From Allantophomopsis cytisporea (taxonomy: Eukaryota; Ascomycota; Leotiomycetes; Phacidiales; Phacidiaceae), in the NCBI GenBank assembly GCA_024752435.1, contig CP103029.1:806001-870000 (forward strand): a stretch of DNA of 64,000 nucleotides, read 5' to 3'. Positions 61,001-64,000 of the stretch are shown piece after piece (position 1 is the stretch's first letter; each line of letters starts with the position of its first letter). The notes below the pieces were generated by a model. That model saw only the letters and a list, made by a program, of their open reading frames with translations, ran no database searches and was not told where the DNA came from. A program made the translations under genes and the position numbers.

Positions 61001-61623
61001 GATGAAGAGACGTCAGCCACAAGGTCCTTACAAGGTAGCTGGCTGGAGTGCAGGAGGAGTTATTGCTTTCGAAATTGTCAACCAACTGATCAAGGCTGGC
61101 AACAAGGTCGATCAACTGATCCTAATGGACACCCCATGTCCATTGACCATTGAGCCTCTGCCCTCATCCTTGCACCGCTGGATTAATTCCATCGGCCTGC
61201 TTGGTGATGGTGACCCAAACAAGATCCCCTCATGGCTGCTGCCGCACTTTGCCGCCTCAGTACGCGCCCTCTCTTCTTACACAGCCGAGAAGCTTGACCC
61301 AGCAAAGTGCCCCAAGACCACGGCCATATGGTGTACCGATGGGATTTGCAAGGAGCCCACAGACCCGCGTCCCGATCCATACCCAACCGGTCACGCCCTC
61401 TTCCTTCTAGAGAACCGCACGGACTTCGGTCCTAACCTCTGGGACGAATTCATTGCTCCGGAGAAGTTCACGAGCAAAACTATGCCTGGTAACCACTTCA
61501 GCATGATGAAGAAGCCTTACGTAAGTTTCCCATACAACGCGCAATGTCATGAGCTCTCAGCTAACTTTTTTCGCGCAGGTCAGCCAGCTTGGAGGTCTAC
61601 TCAGAGAGGCTGTTGAGCTATGA
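55051..61623 (+). CDS. Non-reducing polyketide synthase, melanin/pigment type
   Basis: Four exons (55051-55343, 55392-56343, 56394-61520, 61579-61623) give 2138 residues. Domains in order: SAT with C119 in GLCGG; KS with C553 in DTACSSS, H688 in HGTGT and H731 in NVGHGE; AT with S1002 in GHSLGEY; PT (product template) with H1329 and D1516; two ACPs with phosphopantetheine serines S1694 and S1814, both in DSLMSL; and a thioesterase with S1967 in GWSAGG. This SAT-KS-AT-PT-ACP-ACP-TE order and length match the synthases of 1,3,6,8-tetrahydroxynaphthalene (Colletotrichum PKS1) and of the wA/Alb1 naphthopyrone pigments. The TE in such enzymes releases the product by Claisen cyclisation or shortens the chain. 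All catalytic residues look intact. The exact product cannot be read from the sequence. The tiny last exon (15 codons) is well supported by splice signals. Confidence 0.95.
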
Positions 61624-64000
61624 TAAAAACGATTTGCATTTATACTCATTGGTCGTCTATTGAATGGTTCCTAGAATGACACTCACGATTGTATTTTTTT
61701 TTTGCTTCTCTCTGAACTTTCGAATGCTGTTTTGTTTGCGCGTTGGAGTTTCTAGGTTACATCGCATATACATTTCTTTATTCTTCAACCACTTTTACTT
61801 TTTCACATACTTGTTAATTATCTAGTTAGCAGGATCATTTCAAATTGAATTCATACAATATAAGCTGGGTGGTGATGATGGTCAGTGGTCAACGTTGTGA
61901 AGGTGGAGTCCGGAGTGGTAGTACTCCATAGTCTCATTCCACTATCCAAGCCTCGTTGCCCGGACATCCACTCAATAATAGACTGTGATATCCGCACCAC
62001 CATCAGGATATAAGCCTTTCCATTTATGGCGTATCATGAGTATTCATAGGCAGTGCTCAGTTCAAGCTAGTTCCTCTACTACGGCTTATTCTCACACCCT
62101 GCGTTCCGCGCGCTAGGCAAAGGTCATGCATGGCATGGTATCTTACGACTTCGCGGAGCCATGGGTGCCTATGCCACGAACATCCTTGTATCATGCACAC
62201 CCAATCTCCAAGGCTCTATAAGTTGAACGAATATCCTGATTGTATGAGAATGTTTGTAAGGAAATACTAACAAAGTATAACGAACATATGGTGAATAACT
62301 AACCATCACATTGAGACTTGATTGAATCTTCATGAGAAGCGAAAAGTAGCATTAGTACATGACGATAGCATCCATATCCAGAGACTTTTGGACGGTAGGA
62401 AATAAGGTAGCTGTAGTGTGGCTTTCGCGTGCGATCTTGAGCGCTTTGGGAGCTGGGCAAGTCCTAGTCCTCCATCATGAATAGGGTAATCCGCTCGTGG
62501 CCAATTGCGGTTAATGTTGAGATTTTGACGCGGAAAAGCTGCCGTGGAGGATTGGAATTTGGTACTCTATCAAAACAACTAGGATACTTCCGTCGATATC
62601 GCGAACATGAAATCCAAGTACTCACCGTGAAGTATTGGACCCCCAGAAAAAACACTTTCTCATGCTCACCATTTCCTCACTAATCCTCCGCTCCGTCCTT
62701 GATTTCTCCGAGCAGTGCGTATTGACGTCAGTCCGTATTCAGAAGCTATCATTGTCATTCTCTGAAGTTATTCCGAGCTGCTTGCCAGATTCTCCGCAAC
62801 TCATGCTGATGGATTATGAATCCTCACGCTGTACATAGTACCGCTCCAGAGGATTGTCTCGAGGGACCGCGGAGTTCCATACGAATACGAAGGTGGAGTC
62901 AATAGGCTCCAGCGACTCGCAAGCTTTCCTTCCAATTTGTTTGCCCGGGAGCTTTGGATGCGCCTGAAGATTACTCGTTCTCTTCGAGCCTCTCGTGGTT
63001 GTTCTCCTTCGGGCTCGATCTACCCCCCTCCCAGCCAATCGCATGGGCAGTGCGAGTCACTGTCGCTGAGTTGGGAAAGGACCTGGACGGATGATGCGTA
63101 TGAGGTTAATGGATGTGATTATTCACCTGCGTGCAAACTTCTTCTAAAGATAGGATCTATGCCGTGGAGATGGGCAAAAGATGACATTATTGTAAATGAG
63201 CTGGCGGACAGAACTATCCGTGGATATTTTACTAGAGGGAAGGTCATTCTCGTCATTTGCTTGTACGGATCCGCGTGCAGGAGAGGTGATCGTTACGACG
63301 ATATCAATGATGAAGATGCTCAGTACTCAGTCTTCACTTTCCATTGCTCATATGTATAGTACATATTGTTTCGTATCATATGTAGAATATTGCGGTGCAG
63401 GGTAATCTGCGGAGGTGCGCCGAGAATATTGCACATTGGGCAAGGATGATTGTTAGTCCGTCGATCATTTACCTGGTACTTCATTGTATCCAGACAAAAT
63501 AATAATATCCTACATGCGCTTATGGAGACGCTCCATTGAAGTGCCCTTCGTGCTCATCTCTGCCGTTGAAATTGATGCCCTGTCAAGGTCAAGCCATACA
63601 CACCAGCACATTCGCAGAGCAGAGTAGAGAAGTTGAGTACGACTCTTTATTCTTATAGAGACAAGTATTCGGTTCCCCAGGATACTCGTCGATCAGCATG
63701 CGCTCATTTCCATAACAAGACTTATCTTACCTTTCCAAGCCCCATCGTTCAGGCTCATCTATATTATATTATTCATAGATTTCGAGTATACAAAGATGCT
63801 ACTTGAGTTTACCCCCAACATCCCACCGTCTCGCCCAACGCCCAACGCCCGCAAGACAGCCCAGACAGCCCAGACAGCACATGCCAATGCATCTACGCCT
63901 CGACATACAAACGGGTAGGCCGTGGTTTAGTAGCGCTCTAAAGACTACCTTACTAAGAAATCATTATGCGTTAGAGTTAGAAGCCTTCCATTGTTTGCTC
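61624..64000. other. 3' flank of the synthase; no gene recognised
   Basis: No frame in the last 2.4 kb resembles a known protein, and no scytalone dehydratase or naphthol reductase is seen. Short CAGCC- and CGCCCAA-type repeats occur near 63830-63880. Confidence 0.4.

Noticed and set aside
1..64000. tRNA genes, CRISPR arrays and intact transposons
   Set aside because: No T-loop/acceptor pattern, regular spacer array or transposase/integrase motif was seen on either strand by eye.

Overview
The window reads as nuclear DNA of a filamentous ascomycete (Pezizomycotina). Nearly every gene is split by short introns of about 45-80 bases with GT..AG ends and CTRAY-like branch points. The protein set fits too: DscB, AglD-type alpha-galactosidase, DUF3405, acid trehalase, a SAT-KS-AT-PT-ACP-ACP-TE polyketide synthase, and a Sae2/Ctp1 homologue. 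Long intergenic stretches and many microsatellites suggest a fairly relaxed genome. A leotiomycete (Helotiales-like) source is my guess and is not shown by the sequence. I found no tRNA, rRNA, CRISPR array or intact transposon.

Layout. 0.6-6.7 kb (+): a DscB-like rhomboid pseudoprotease, an NCS1 (Fur-type) permease and a membrane-anchored AMP-binding-like protein. 7.4-9.5 kb (-): a secreted GH27 alpha-galactosidase. 10.7-10.9 kb: a broken GT8 glycosyltransferase tail. 11.3-19.5 kb: the most interesting block, a stand-alone urea-carboxylase-like biotin enzyme (-) divergent from a LamB/YcsF gene (+), with a PTR2 transporter (-) converging on the latter. 19.5-27.4 kb: about 8 kb with no gene I can support. 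27.4-29.7 kb (+): a DUF3405 type II membrane protein behind a long ATG-free pyrimidine-rich leader. 33.5-36.7 kb (+): secreted GH65 acid trehalase with a GC-AG intron. 37.7-38.4 kb (+): class I glutamine-amidotransferase-like protein. 41.2-42.9 kb (+): DHA1-type MFS transporter. 43.8-46.3 kb (-): Sae2/Ctp1/CtIP DNA-repair protein. 49.6-51.5 kb (+): Fet3/Abr1-like multicopper oxidase. 55.1-61.6 kb (+): the polyketide synthase. The last 2.4 kb hold nothing recognisable.

How the genes may work together. The lam-type block looks like a nitrogen-scavenging module: a biotin-dependent carboxylase lacking the allophanate hydrolase half of urea amidolyase, a LamB/PxpA-family hydrolase, and an oligopeptide-type importer. 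The best reading is use of a lactam (2-pyrrolidinone or 5-oxoproline type), with the NCS1 permease 7 kb away possibly adding purine or pyrimidine nitrogen. The oxidase and polyketide synthase, in the same direction 3.5 kb apart, look like the core of a pigment (melanin-type) locus: the synthase makes an aromatic polyketide and the oxidase couples or polymerises it. No scytalone dehydratase or hydroxynaphthalene reductase is in view. The remaining genes look like ordinary housekeeping or secreted-enzyme genes.

All splice sites were placed by eye from frame continuity, donor/acceptor consensus and family resemblance; no search or alignment could be run.
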